A DNA stretch of 64,000 bases from Actinomyces sp. Marseille-P3109. GTDB lineage: Bacteria > Actinomycetota > Actinomycetes > Actinomycetales > Actinomycetaceae. The stretch is taken from assembly GCF_900323545.1 (NCBI RefSeq), contig NZ_OOHN01000008.1:62001-126000 (forward strand), given 5' to 3'. Positions 35,370 through 44,286 of this stretch are shown here, piece after piece (the stretch's first letter is position 1; every line of letters starts with the position of its first letter). The position numbers and the translations under genes were made by a program. The notes under the pieces are model-generated. The model was not told where the DNA came from and did not search any database. It saw nothing but the letters and a program-made list of their open reading frames with translations.

Positions 35370-38062
35370 GCACCACCGTCTCCGCGACCACCGACCGGAT
35401 CAGCCTCGTTGGCCTGTCCGCCCGCGGCCACCACGGCGTCCTGCCCTTCGAACGCGAGGAGGGCCAGCTCTTCACGGTCGACGTCGTCCTCGACCTGGGG
35501 CAGCGCGGCACCGCCGTCGCCGCCGTCACCGACTCGCTGACCGACGCCGTCGACTACTCCCGCGTGGCCAACGGCATCGTGAGCATCATCGAGGGTGAGC
35601 CGGTCAACCTCATCGAGTCGCTGGCCGACCGGATCGCCGAGCGGGTCCTGGCCTTCCCCCGCGTCGTCGCCGCCGAGGTCACCGTGCACAAGCCCGAGGC
35701 GCCCCTCGATGTGGCCTTCGAGGACGTCTCGGTGACCATCCACCGGGTGGCCGACGCCGCCGCGGGCCACGGCGGGTCTCCCGCCACCAGCCAGGCCGCC
35801 TGGGCAGCCCAGGGCGGGGAGCCTGTCGCCGCCTCAGCCCCGCCCTTCGGGACGCCCTCCTCCCCGGCCTCGCCCGTGGCCGCCGCCTCGCCGGCCGCTC
35901 CCGCCTACGAGTCGCCCGCCGCGACCGCCGCGGCGCCTCTCATCTCCGAGGCCCCCGACCTCACGGGCGCCTCGGTCACCGGAGTCGCTGCCGCTGCCTC
36001 GCCGATGGTGCCGACTCCCGAGCCGCCCATCACTCCGACGCCCTCGCCCGCCTCTCCGCTCGAGGCGCCGGCCCGCTCGTCCTTCGCGGCCGCCGCGCCC
36101 TCCGTCCCCACGCCGGTCCCGGCCGAGCCCGATGTCTCCGGTGGGGCCACTGCGGCGACGCAGTCCTGGGTGCCGGACTGGTCCACGGACTCCTCCGCCT
36201 CCTCTCAGGCTCCTGAGGCCTCAGAGTCCTACAGCGCGGCGACCGACGCCTCCGCCGCGGCGGGACTGCTCGACACCCCGTCGACCAGTGCACCCTCCAC
36301 CAGCGCCCCCGCCGGGGAATCTGATGACCTCAAGCCCTTCAGCACCTTCGGGCCCTCCGCCCCCAGCTACGCCGATGAGGCGGCCGCCGATGCTGGCGCC
36401 CCGGCCGAGAGCGGCTCCACCGCAGGACAGCTGCCGGTCCAGCTGCCCCGGGAAGGTCGCCACGTGGCCTCCTCCGAGGAGGCCGAGCGGTATGCCGCCC
36501 CCGTCGCCGACAGCCCCGTGGACCTCCTCGCAGGCCCCAGTGCCTACAGCGGGTCCAGCTCCTACAGCGGGGCCACGTACAACGAGACGGCCGGCGAGCC
36601 GTCCCAGGACTCCTTCTCGACCCCGTCCGGTGCCGGAGACTTCGACGGCGGACTCGGAGGCGACCCGCTCTCCCAGCCTCTCGCCGAGCCCGAGCCCAGC
36701 GCCTTCGCCACGGGTCAGTCCTCGGCGCCGTCGTCCTTCGCGACACCCGGCGAGTACCCCGGAGCCGTGGGCCTGGAGGGCCAGGAGAGCGCCGCGGCGC
36801 CCTACTCCGACGGCTTCTCCCACTCCGGCGACACCTCCTACTCCGCGCCGGCGCCTTCGGTGCCGACGCAGCCCGGCTTCCCGGGGATCGCGGCGCCCGG
36901 CGCTGCCCCGGCGGGCGTGACAGCTCCTGCTGAGCCGGAGGTGCCCGCCGCCCCGGTCGACCCGCTCTCCGAGCGGCCCGCCCGCCCCATCGGCGTCGTC
37001 TTCAGCCTGGGAGCCAACGTGGGCGGGGTCGTGGAGTCCCTGCGCACGGCTGTCCAGAGCCTCAAGGACGCCGAGGGCATCGAGGTCACGCAGGTGGCGC
37101 CGCTGGCCCGCACCGTCGCCGTCGTCGCCGAGGGCGCCGAGCCCCAGCCCGACTACCTCAACACAGTGGTCATCGCCCTGACGACCCTCTCCCCGCGCGA
37201 GCTGCTCGAGGTCTGCCACTCCCTGGAGGCCTCCGCCGGGCGCGTACGCACCGAGCCGTGGGGTGTGCGCACGCTCGACGTCGACCTCATCGAGGTCGAG
37301 GGCATCACCTCCGCCGACCCGGCGCTGTCCCTGCCGCACCCGCGTGCCGCCGAGCGCGCGTTCGTCCTCGTGCCGTGGAGCCAGGCCGACCCCTTCGCCG
37401 AGCTTGCCGGGCACTCCGTCTCCGATCTCGCCGAGAACGCCCCCGACCGCGGCGGCCTGCGGTGGCTGGCCTTCGACTGGCTCGACTCCGACTCCCTGCC
37501 GGACAAGCCCACCGGCCCCTATGTGGAGCCCCCGGTGGAGCAGGCCGCCGGCGACGCCGAGCCGGGGCCCGTCTACGACGCCACCCGCGACGAGTCCTCC
37601 ATGGCCGACGCCTCCCGGGCCGCCGACTACGTCGGCAGCATCTCGGGCAGCTCGCCCGCGGCCGCCGGGCCCGCCTCCTCTCAGCCCCTCGGCGCTCAGG
37701 CACAGGTGGACCAGGCCCCCTTCGAGCAGGCGTCGTTCGAGTCCTCGTACGACTCGAACGCTTGGTCCGGCCAGGCACCGCAGATCGACTCGCCCTACCA
37801 GGCGGCCTCGGCTCCCGAGGCCTCCGGTTCACAGGGTTCCTACGCCCCGGGACGGGTCGCCGGCGTCGGAGGGTTCCCCGGCGACCAGCAGGACGTCGGC
37901 AGCTACGCGAACTACGCCTCCGGTCAGCACCAGGAGCAGGCCGGCACCGCGGCCCAGCCGCAGCAGGATGACGCCGGCGGGGACGCCTGGCAGTCCCCGC
38001 CGCAGTGGAACGATGTCATCGGCGGCGGTGCCCCGGGGACAGGGCCCCGCCGGGACGCCTGA
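35366..38062 (+). CDS. folBK: Bifunctional dihydroneopterin aldolase / hydroxymethyl-dihydropterin pyrophosphokinase with a very long disordered linker
   Basis: 898 residues, about three times the minimal enzyme pair. FolB domain at about 10-128 (ISLVGLSARGHHGVLPFEREEGQ, DAVDYSRVANGI). Residues about 130-535 are Ser/Ala/Pro/Gly-rich low complexity with YSGSS/SYSG repeats. The FolK domain lies at about 539-690: GVVFSLGANVGG, TEPWGVRTLDVDLIEVEG and LPHPRAAERAFVLVPW. A further about 200 Gln/Ala/Ser-rich residues end the protein. Catalytic motifs of both enzymes look intact. FolB makes hydroxymethyl-dihydropterin, FolK pyrophosphorylates it for FolP. Start overlaps folP; stop overlaps DUF3180 by one base. 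Confidence 0.9.
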   Translation: MSTTVSATTDRISLVGLSARGHHGVLPFEREEGQLFTVDVVLDLGQRGTAVAAVTDSLTDAVDYSRVANGIVSIIEGEPVNLIESLADRIAERVLAFPRVVAAEVTVHKPEAPLDVAFEDVSVTIHRVADAAAGHGGSPATSQAAWAAQGGEPVAASAPPFGTPSSPASPVAAASPAAPAYESPAATAAAPLISEAPDLTGASVTGVAAAASPMVPTPEPPITPTPSPASPLEAPARSSFAAAAPSVPTPVPAEPDVSGGATAATQSWVPDWSTDSSASSQAPEASESYSAATDASAAAGLLDTPSTSAPSTSAPAGESDDLKPFSTFGPSAPSYADEAAADAGAPAESGSTAGQLPVQLPREGRHVASSEEAERYAAPVADSPVDLLAGPSAYSGSSSYSGATYNETAGEPSQDSFSTPSGAGDFDGGLGGDPLSQPLAEPEPSAFATGQSSAPSSFATPGEYPGAVGLEGQESAAAPYSDGFSHSGDTSYSAPAPSVPTQPGFPGIAAPGAAPAGVTAPAEPEVPAAPVDPLSERPARPIGVVFSLGANVGGVVESLRTAVQSLKDAEGIEVTQVAPLARTVAVVAEGAEPQPDYLNTVVIALTTLSPRELLEVCHSLEASAGRVRTEPWGVRTLDVDLIEVEGITSADPALSLPHPRAAERAFVLVPWSQADPFAELAGHSVSDLAENAPDRGGLRWLAFDWLDSDSLPDKPTGPYVEPPVEQAAGDAEPGPVYDATRDESSMADASRAADYVGSISGSSPAAAGPASSQPLGAQAQVDQAPFEQASFESSYDSNAWSGQAPQIDSPYQAASAPEASGSQGSYAPGRVAGVGGFPGDQQDVGSYANYASGQHQEQAGTAAQPQQDDAGGDAWQSPPQWNDVIGGGAPGTGPRRDA

Positions 38063-38562
38063 TGCGGCGCACCCGCTGGACCAGCGCCGTCACCTGGTTC
38101 GCTGCCGCCGCCGTGGTCTCCTGGGTGGCCGGCGACCTTCTCCTGCGTCACCTCGGCTGGGTCCCGGTCCTCACCCCCTGGGGGGCGGTGACCGCGCTGG
38201 TCATCGCCGCTATCGTCCTCGTGTGCGGCTTGGCGGTCAGGCGGTTGCGGGCGCGGGAGCGCACCTGGATCACGCCCACCGGCGCCGCCACCACGGCCGC
38301 CGCGGCTCAGGCCTCGGCCATTGTGGGCGCCGCCCTGGGCGGCGTCTACGCCGGCGGGATCATCCTGGCGCTGGTGACGCCGCGCTCACCGGCCATGACC
38401 CACCTGGCCTGGACCTCGATCGCATGCCTGGTGGCCTGCCTGGTGTGGTGCGTCATCGGATTCATCGTCGAGCAGTGGTGCTCCATCTCCGGTGACGGCG
38501 ACGACGATGGCTCGTCCGGCTCCTCCGGGCGGGCCCCGGAGGGACCGGGAGCTCCCGCATGA
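38062..38562 (+). CDS. DUF3180 membrane protein
   Basis: 166 residues with four TM segments (about 8-28, 38-56, 82-106, 116-138) and an acidic/Ser-Gly tail. DUF3180 genes regularly follow folK in actinobacteria; function unknown. The ATG at 38062 shares a base with the folBK stop (TGATG). Confidence 0.85.
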   Translation: MRRTRWTSAVTWFAAAAVVSWVAGDLLLRHLGWVPVLTPWGAVTALVIAAIVLVCGLAVRRLRARERTWITPTGAATTAAAAQASAIVGAALGGVYAGGIILALVTPRSPAMTHLAWTSIACLVACLVWCVIGFIVEQWCSISGDGDDDGSSGSSGRAPEGPGAPA

Positions 38563-39149
38563 CCGGCCCAGGCTCCGTCCCCGACGCCGTCCCCGCCTCC
38601 GGCTCGACCGCAGCACCGGTTCCCGCCTCCGGTCACGGCTGTGAACCAGCCCCGCGCCCACCGGCCGGAGGCGACCCCTTCGCCCCCGACGGCGTCGTCT
38701 TCCACCCGGTCTCGCACCGCCTCATCACCGCCCGACTCCTGGGGACCGGCGCCGTCAGCACCGTCCTCATCATCGGCTTCGCCATCCCCGGCGTACTCGT
38801 CTCTCACGCGTTCTTCATCCCGGCGGCGATCGCCGCGATCCTGTTCATCTGGCAGCTCTGGCTCATCCCGCGCCAGGTGCGGGCCATGGGCTATGCCCTG
38901 GCGGACAACCACCTCCTGTGGCGCCACGGGGTCATGTTCCGTTCCATCACCGTCACCCCCTACGGGCGCATGCAGTTCGTGGACACCTCCCAGGGGCCGC
39001 TCGCCCGGTGGCTGGGCATCGCCGAGGTCAGGCTCCACACGGCCTCGGCCCGCACCGACGCCACGATCAACGGGCTGCCGGTCGCCGAGGCGGAGAACCT
39101 GCGCCAGGTCCTGTCCCGTCGCGGTGAGGAGAGGATGGCCGGACTGTGA
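38559..39149 (+). CDS. Bacterial PH-domain membrane protein (YdbS-like)
   Basis: 196 residues: a Pro/Ala-rich N-terminus, two TM helices (about 62-105, VSTVLIIGFAIPGVLVSH and FFIPAAIAAILFIWQLW), then a bPH2 domain (YALADNHLLWRHGVMFRSITVTPYGR ... TSQGPLARWLGIAEV). Members act in pairs with a larger YdbT-like protein, as here. Role in the membrane is not established. Overlaps both neighbours by 4 bp. Confidence 0.88.
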   Translation: MTGPGSVPDAVPASGSTAAPVPASGHGCEPAPRPPAGGDPFAPDGVVFHPVSHRLITARLLGTGAVSTVLIIGFAIPGVLVSHAFFIPAAIAAILFIWQLWLIPRQVRAMGYALADNHLLWRHGVMFRSITVTPYGRMQFVDTSQGPLARWLGIAEVRLHTASARTDATINGLPVAEAENLRQVLSRRGEERMAGL

Positions 39150-40918
39150 GCCCCTCCAGCTGGGAGAGCAGGCTGGAGGCCGCCCGCAAGGCCAGGGAGG
39201 AGACCGTGGAGGAGGGCGATCCGCCTGCCGCCTCCCGGGACCTGCCCCAGCCCGAGAATGTCACCTGGCACCGGGTCAGCGTCGTCACGCCGCTGCTGGA
39301 GGGCTGGAAGGTCGCCACCGGCATCCTCGCCTTCGTCACGGTCCAGAACCTCGACGACTTCGTGCGCGCCTACCGCTTCATCCGCGAGTACGGATTCTCC
39401 CTGGGCAACCAGATCGGCTACTACCTCCTCGGATTCATCGCGCTCATCGTCCTGTGGGCGGGACTCGGTCTGCTCAGCTGGTGGCGGCGCGCCTACGCCG
39501 TGGACGCCGACGGCGTCTACCTGCGCTCGGGCATCCTCAGCCGCAAGCTCCGCACGGCCCGCCTGCCGCGCATCCAGTCCGTCGACGTCGTCCACCCCCT
39601 GCTCGGACGCATCCTCGGCATGGGCCAGCTGACCGTCGAGGTCGCCGGCGGCCGGGACTCGCGCATCGTCATCGGATTCCTCACCACCCGTGAGCTCCAG
39701 ACCCTGCGCGACCGGATCCTCGACCTGGCCGCCGGACAGATCGACGTACCCGGACCCGCTCCGGAGGACAGTGCCGTCCGGTCGAGCGGAGCGGGCTGTG
39801 ACACCGTGAGCATCGACGATGTCGCTTCCACCGCCCGGCCCGCGTGCGCCACCCCGGAGGGGACCGCGGGCTTGGGGAGCACCCCCGCCCCCATGCAGCG
39901 CTCCACACATCTGCGGGCCTCACACTTCCAAGAGCACCCGCTCTACAACGTCGACGCCGGTATCCTCATCGGCTCCCTGCTGCGCAGCGTCTCGACCTAC
40001 ATGGTCCTGATCCTGCCTGCCGCCCTGATCGTGGTCGGCATTGTCGCCTACGCCATCGATCACCCACCCAGCGGCGGGATGGTCGCGATCGTGACATCGA
40101 TCATCACCACGGTCGCAGGCATGGTCTCCCTGGTGTGGTCCCGCTTCAACAACGCCTGGAACTTCCAGGCCGCCGCCACCCCCAGTGGCATCCGCATGCG
40201 CTACGGGCTCACCTCGGACACCTCGCGCACGCTCCCGCCCGGGCGGGTCCACGGCATCGGGATCGCTCAGCCGATCCTGTGGCGCGGCAAGGACTGGTGG
40301 AAGGTGGACGTCACCGTGGCCGGCCGCGAGGACCGGCCCCAGGACGGCCAGAACCAGCAGACCGGCAACCTGCTGCTACCCGTGGGCGCGCGCGACACCG
40401 CCCTGCGCGCGCTGTGGCTCGTGGTCCCCGACCTGGGCGTGCCCGACCCGGATACGCTGCTCGCCCAGGCCCTCACCGGCCGGGACGACGACGGCGTCGG
40501 AGACCCGCAGGCACCGGCCGGCTCGGCGGCCCGCGGCTTCGTGCGCATCAGCCGCCGCGGGCGCATCTTCCGCCCCCTGACCTGGAGACGCGCCGCCGTC
40601 ATCCTCACCGACACCTGCGTCATCGTCCGCCACGGTCGCTGGCGGCGCAGAGTGGCCGTCTTCCCCTATGAGCGCATCCAGTCGCTCAACGTGCGGCAGG
40701 GCCCGCTGGCGCGCAGGCGGGCACTCGCCTCCCTCCAGCTCGACATGGTCGCCTACGAGGTCCCCACCTCGATCACCAACCTCGACGCCGCCGACGCCAA
40801 GGCGCTCGCCGCCCGGATCAGCGAGCGGGCGCTGCGCCGCTCCAGCGCGGAGCAGCTCGACCGGTGGCTCGCACGCGCCGTCGCCGCTACGCAGCCTGCC
40901 AGGTCCTCAGAGCGCTAA
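39146..40918 (+). CDS. Bacterial PH-domain membrane protein (YdbT-like, multiple PH domains)
   Basis: 590 residues. Two pairs of TM helices (about 85-115 and 275-320) and three bPH2 repeats: YAVDADGVYLRSGILSRKLRTARLPRIQSVDV, FQAAATPSGIRMRYGLTSDTS and VRHGRWRRRVAVFPYERIQSLNVRQGPLARR. It is translationally coupled to the smaller YdbS-like gene (GTGA). Bacillus YdbS/YdbT are implicated in resistance to some antimicrobial compounds; the mechanism is unknown. Its stop overlaps the convergent DUF2520 stop by 4 bp. Confidence 0.88.
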   Translation: MSPSSWESRLEAARKAREETVEEGDPPAASRDLPQPENVTWHRVSVVTPLLEGWKVATGILAFVTVQNLDDFVRAYRFIREYGFSLGNQIGYYLLGFIALIVLWAGLGLLSWWRRAYAVDADGVYLRSGILSRKLRTARLPRIQSVDVVHPLLGRILGMGQLTVEVAGGRDSRIVIGFLTTRELQTLRDRILDLAAGQIDVPGPAPEDSAVRSSGAGCDTVSIDDVASTARPACATPEGTAGLGSTPAPMQRSTHLRASHFQEHPLYNVDAGILIGSLLRSVSTYMVLILPAALIVVGIVAYAIDHPPSGGMVAIVTSIITTVAGMVSLVWSRFNNAWNFQAAATPSGIRMRYGLTSDTSRTLPPGRVHGIGIAQPILWRGKDWWKVDVTVAGREDRPQDGQNQQTGNLLLPVGARDTALRALWLVVPDLGVPDPDTLLAQALTGRDDDGVGDPQAPAGSAARGFVRISRRGRIFRPLTWRRAAVILTDTCVIVRHGRWRRRVAVFPYERIQSLNVRQGPLARRRALASLQLDMVAYEVPTSITNLDAADAKALAARISERALRRSSAEQLDRWLARAVAATQPARSSER

Positions 40919-41868
40919 CTGCCCAGGGCCTCGCGCAGGTGCTGGGCCTGCTCGGCGGTGAGGCGCCCGGTGGCCTCGCAACGCTCAGTGGTGGCGGCGG
41001 CCAGCTGCCGGTAGGAGGCGACGACGTCGTCGAGCCTGCCGCCCTCGCCGTCGCGCAGCGAGCCGAGCGCCTCCAGGTGAGCGGCCACCGTCCCGGCGTC
41101 GCCCCGGGAGACCGGGCCGGTCAGTCCCGCCTCGCCCTCGTGCAGGGCCCGGTCGAGGGCCGCTGTGAGCAGGGGGCCGAGCGTGGCCGCCCCGTTCTCG
41201 ACCCCGGCGGCCGCCAGGACCCTCACAGCCTGCGTCACCACGGTCAGCAGGTGGTTGGCGCCGTGGGCGAGAGCCGCGTGATAGGCCGGGCGCGCCGGCT
41301 CCTCCAGGACGAAGGGCTCCCCGCCGAGCTCGACCACCAGCGCCTGGGCGATGGGCAGCACCGCCGCCGGGGCGGTCACGGCCATCGGGCAGCCGACGAG
41401 CCGGGCCACATCCGTGGAGAACCCGGAGAAAGTCATCGCCGGGTGGATCGCCAGCGGGATCGCCCCGCAGCGCTGGGCGGGAGCCAGAACAGCCGTGCCG
41501 TAACGGCCCGAGGTGTGGGCCACCAGCTGGCCCGGCTGCCAGCGGCCCAGGTCCGCCAGCCCCTGGACGAGCGGCTCGAGCGCGTCGTCCGGCACGGCGA
41601 GCAGGACGAGCTCGGCGCGCTCGACGATCTCCTCGACCTCCAGAACCGGGACACCCGGCAGCAGCATCTCGGCGCGCTCGCGCGAGTCCTCCGAGACCGC
41701 GTGGACGCCGACCACCTGGTGCTCCACCGCCCGCAGCGCGCAGCCCAGGACTGCCCCGACGCGCCCGGCGGAAATGATGCCGACGCCCAGTCGGCCGGGC
41801 CGTCCCGCACCGGTACCGCTGTGTTCACTGCTGCTCATGCCGGGCCCTGTGCTGCCAACCTCGCTCAT
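40915..41868 (-). CDS. Rossmann-fold/DUF2520 oxidoreductase-like protein
   Basis: 317 residues from ATG 41868; ATG 41838 is an equally possible start. The Rossmann N-terminus (LGVGIISAGRVGAVLGCAL) and ELVLLAVPDDALEPLVQGLA resemble ketopantoate/pyrroline-carboxylate reductases; the C-terminal DUF2520 domain starts around AIPLAIHPAMTFSG. Such genes commonly lie beside panC, and a role near pantothenate synthesis is suspected, not proven. Unusually it is divergent from panC here, and its 5' end is partly duplicated 540 bp upstream. Confidence 0.85.
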   Translation of the reverse strand: MSEVGSTGPGMSSSEHSGTGAGRPGRLGVGIISAGRVGAVLGCALRAVEHQVVGVHAVSEDSRERAEMLLPGVPVLEVEEIVERAELVLLAVPDDALEPLVQGLADLGRWQPGQLVAHTSGRYGTAVLAPAQRCGAIPLAIHPAMTFSGFSTDVARLVGCPMAVTAPAAVLPIAQALVVELGGEPFVLEEPARPAYHAALAHGANHLLTVVTQAVRVLAAAGVENGAATLGPLLTAALDRALHEGEAGLTGPVSRGDAGTVAAHLEALGSLRDGEGGRLDDVVASYRQLAAATTERCEATGRLTAEQAQHLREALGS

Positions 41869-41893
41869 GCCCCCGATGCTCTCATGCTCGTGC
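41815..41893. repeat. Direct repeat copy 1 (5' end of the DUF2520 gene)
   Basis: About 79 bp covering the first codons and immediate upstream of the DUF2520 gene; about 80 percent identical by eye to 42355-42432, including an uninterrupted 15-base match with the start codon (minus strand) in it. Confidence 0.65.
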
Positions 41894-42013
41894 TGTGCCG
41901 CGGCGCCGCCAGACGCCAGTTGCCGGGGGCACCGAGGATCTTGCCGGATCCGCTCTGTGCTCGCCTTACGACGTAGAGCGGTTGCGCGCCCGGTTGGGGA
42001 CTGCGTTTCATGT

Positions 42014-42100
42014 TGGGGACGTACTTTCATCCAAGACGATACGGCCTGACCGCAGTCATCTATGACAGAACGCAGTGCTCATGCCGAAAGTACGTTCCCA
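42014..42100. repeat. Large imperfect palindrome upstream of the DUF2520 gene
   Basis: 15-bp outer arms (42014-42028 and 42086-42100) match at 14 positions. Between them are smaller palindromes (GTCATCTATGAC at 42055-42066; TGAC/GTCA at 42047-42058), and the stretch around 42026-42066 weakly resembles the dispersed repeat at 12.05 and 34.35 kb. Confidence 0.65.
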
Positions 42101-42182
42101 AAGGGGCCGGTGCTCAGAGGCCGCGTCAGTAGGCGGTTCGAGGGTGAGCGGTTTTGGGTGGTGGCCCCCTCGTGGTGACCCC

Positions 42183-42301
42183 TGGTACTGCACGAGGTCT
42201 GGGGCCTGCTGGCCGGGAGATGGGCGTACTCCACGGGGGTCGGGGGCTCGTGCAGTACGGATAACCCCTGGCCAGTGGAACCCCAACCTCGTGGAGTAGG
42301 C
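42183..42301. repeat. Nested palindrome made of four copies of a 12-bp motif
   Basis: Consensus TACTSCACGRGG occurs at 42186-42197 and 42227-42238 (plus) and at 42247-42258 region and 42287-42298 (minus), in the order forward, forward, reverse, reverse. The outer arms extend to about 30 imperfect base pairs. A weaker fifth copy is at 42167-42178 (minus). It is non-coding and unexplained. Confidence 0.7.
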
Positions 42302-42354
42302 GCCTGGACACCGGGAAGATAATCCCGGGCGGCAGATGCGGGGACACACGTCAG

Positions 42355-42432
42355 TGCCGCTGCATTCACTCGGGCTCGTGCCGGTGTCTGTGCCGCCAAT
42401 CTCGCTCATGCCCCCTATGCTCTCTCGCTCGT
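42355..42432. repeat. Direct repeat copy 2 (upstream of panC)
   Basis: Second copy of the DUF2520 5' end, in the same orientation, immediately before the panC promoter. It has no open frame beyond about 25 codons homologous to the DUF2520 N-terminus (minus strand GGMSEIGG). Confidence 0.65.
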
Positions 42433-42469
42433 CTGATCTTGTGGATTGGGTGCGCCCGCGCGAGGCGAC

Positions 42470-42482
42470 TAGCGTGGGGCGC
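42470..42482 (+). promoter_or_regulatory. -10 box of a leaderless panC promoter
   Basis: TAGCGT (42470-42475) lies 7 nt before GTG 42483; a TTGGGT 18 bp upstream may be the -35. No ribosome-binding site is present. Confidence 0.5.
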
Positions 42483-43475
42483 GTGAGCACCGAATCCGCA
42501 CCGACGCCTGTTCCCGCCCCCTGCTCAACCGGCGACGCAGCCGTCCTGACCCGCAGCCGCGCCGAGCTCGCCGCCGCCCTGGCCGCCGCCCCGGGCCCCC
42601 GCGCGGTCGTCATGACCATGGGCGCCCTCCACGAGGGGCACTTCGACCTCGTGCGCGAGGCCGCCCGCCGCGTCGGACCGGCCGGCACCGTCGTGGTCAC
42701 CATCTTCGTCAACCCCCTCCAGTTCGCCCCCACCGAGGACCTCGACTCCTACCCGCGCGACCTCGAGGGCGACCTGGCCGGCCTGACCCGGACCCTCGCC
42801 GGCACCGACGGCGCCCTGGGCCTGGGACGGCTCATCGTCTTCGCCCCCACCCCGGAGGTCATCTACCCGGCCGGGCAGCCGGCGGTGCGCATCGCCCCCG
42901 GCCCCATCGCCACCGTCCTGGAGGGCCGTACCCGCCCCACCCACTTCGCCGGCGTGTGCCAGGTGGTGCTCACCCTCATGCACCTGACCGCGCCGCGCTG
43001 GGCGCTGTTCGGCCGCAAGGACGCCCAACAGCTCGCGATTATCGAGGCCATGGTGCGCGATCTCGCCGTCCCGCTGGAGATCGTGCCGGTCGACATCCGC
43101 CGCGAGAGCGACGGCCTGGCCATGAGCTCTCGTAACGCCTACCTCAGCCCAGAGCAGCGCCGCCAGGCCCTGGCCCTCTCACGCGCCCTCCGGGCCGGCC
43201 ACGACGCCGCCGCTCAGACGTCCGGTGCCCGCCCCGACCCCGCCGCCATCCGCCGGGCCGCCCTGGCGTCCCTCGAGGCGGCCGACGGCGTCGAGATCGA
43301 CTACGTGGCCCTCGTCGACCCCGCCGGCTTCGAGGACCTGGCCGACGCCGGGCTCGGCCTGCCGCGCAGCGAGCCGGTGGGGGAGGAGTTGCCCGCCGTG
43401 GGCCTGCTGGCCGTGGCCGCGCGCGTGGGAACCACCCGCCTCATCGACAACACCCTCATCGACCTGCGCCCCTAA
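42483..43475 (+). CDS. panC: Pantoate--beta-alanine ligase (pantothenate synthetase)
   Basis: 330 residues. ATP-dependent joining of pantoate and beta-alanine. Nucleotidyl-transferase motifs: VVMTMGALHEGHFDL (HxGH), VVTIFVNPLQFAPTEDLDSYPRD, PTHFAGVCQVVLTL, ALFGRKDAQQLAII and RESDGLAMSSRNAYL. About 35 residues precede the conserved part, so the start could be later, but GTG 42483 fits the -10 box. panD follows 250 bp downstream with its own promoter. Confidence 0.95.
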   Translation: MSTESAPTPVPAPCSTGDAAVLTRSRAELAAALAAAPGPRAVVMTMGALHEGHFDLVREAARRVGPAGTVVVTIFVNPLQFAPTEDLDSYPRDLEGDLAGLTRTLAGTDGALGLGRLIVFAPTPEVIYPAGQPAVRIAPGPIATVLEGRTRPTHFAGVCQVVLTLMHLTAPRWALFGRKDAQQLAIIEAMVRDLAVPLEIVPVDIRRESDGLAMSSRNAYLSPEQRRQALALSRALRAGHDAAAQTSGARPDPAAIRRAALASLEAADGVEIDYVALVDPAGFEDLADAGLGLPRSEPVGEELPAVGLLAVAARVGTTRLIDNTLIDLRP

Positions 43476-43711
43476 ACACCCTGCTCGCGCAGGCGCTCGT
43501 GCGGGCAGGGCGTCGGGAGAACCGGGCCCGCCCCCGGGCGGACGCACGTGAGTCCCCGAGGACCGTCCCCCTGAGGGGCAGTCCCGCAGACCTATGGTGC
43601 GTCCTGGAGAACTGGTGGGCCGGGCCGGTCGCCGCCCAGGACGCCCCGGACGCGCCTGTCGGGTCGCTCACCCTGTGCCGCACCGTACAGTGCGCCGGAC
43701 CCGTCGCCGTC

Positions 43712-43725
43712 TACGCTGTGCCGCG
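43712..43725 (+). promoter_or_regulatory. -10 box of a leaderless panD promoter
   Basis: TACGCT (43712-43717) ends 8 nt before ATG 43726; no ribosome-binding site is seen. Confidence 0.5.
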
Positions 43726-44181
43726 ATGAGTGCCCGCACCCGGACGATGATGACGTCCAAGATCCACCGTGCCACCGTGACCCAGGCCGACCTCGACTAC
43801 GTCGGCTCGATCACGGTGGACATCGACCTGCTCGAGGCCGCCGACCTGCTGCCCGGCGAGCGCGTCGACATCTGCAACTGCACCAACGGCAACCGCCTGT
43901 CCACCTACGTCATCCCCGGAGAGCGCGGCGCCGGCGAGATCTGCGTCAACGGCGCCGCCGCCCACCTGGTCAGCCCCGGCGACGTCGTCATCCTCATCGC
44001 CTACTCCCAGATGTCCGACGCCGAGGCCCGCACCTACCTGCCCCACGTCGTCTTCGTCGACGCGGCCAACCGGATCGTGGAGCGGGGCGCCGACCCCGGC
44101 CAGGTCCCGGCCGACTCCGCCGTCGCCCGCATCCAGGGGCTGCGTCCTTCCGGCATCCCCCTGGCCGACGCCCGCGCCTGA
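43726..44181 (+). CDS. panD: Aspartate 1-decarboxylase
   Basis: 151 residues. A pyruvoyl enzyme that makes beta-alanine for PanC. The proenzyme self-cleaves at Gly27-Ser28 (DYVGSITVD). [35 protein letters not shown] and [21 protein letters not shown] are characteristic. The N-terminus is about six residues longer than usual if ATG 43726 is used; Met8 is the classical position. Confidence 0.95.
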   Translation: MSARTRTMMTSKIHRATVTQADLDYVGSITVDIDLLEAADLLPGERVDICNCTNGNRLSTYVIPGERGAGEICVNGAAAHLVSPGDVVILIAYSQMSDAEARTYLPHVVFVDAANRIVERGADPGQVPADSAVARIQGLRPSGIPLADARA

Positions 44182-44273
44182 CCCCACCTCGACGGCCGCC
44201 CGGTGTGACCAGGATCGGATGTGGTGCGGGCGTCGTCGGGCCCTGGGGAGCGGCCGGGGCGGGCGGGCGCCGT

Positions 44274-44286
44274 TAGACTCCTTCAC
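44274..44286 (+). promoter_or_regulatory. -10 box of a leaderless lysS promoter
   Basis: TAGACT (44274-44279) lies 7 nt before GTG 44287 with no ribosome-binding site. Confidence 0.55.
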
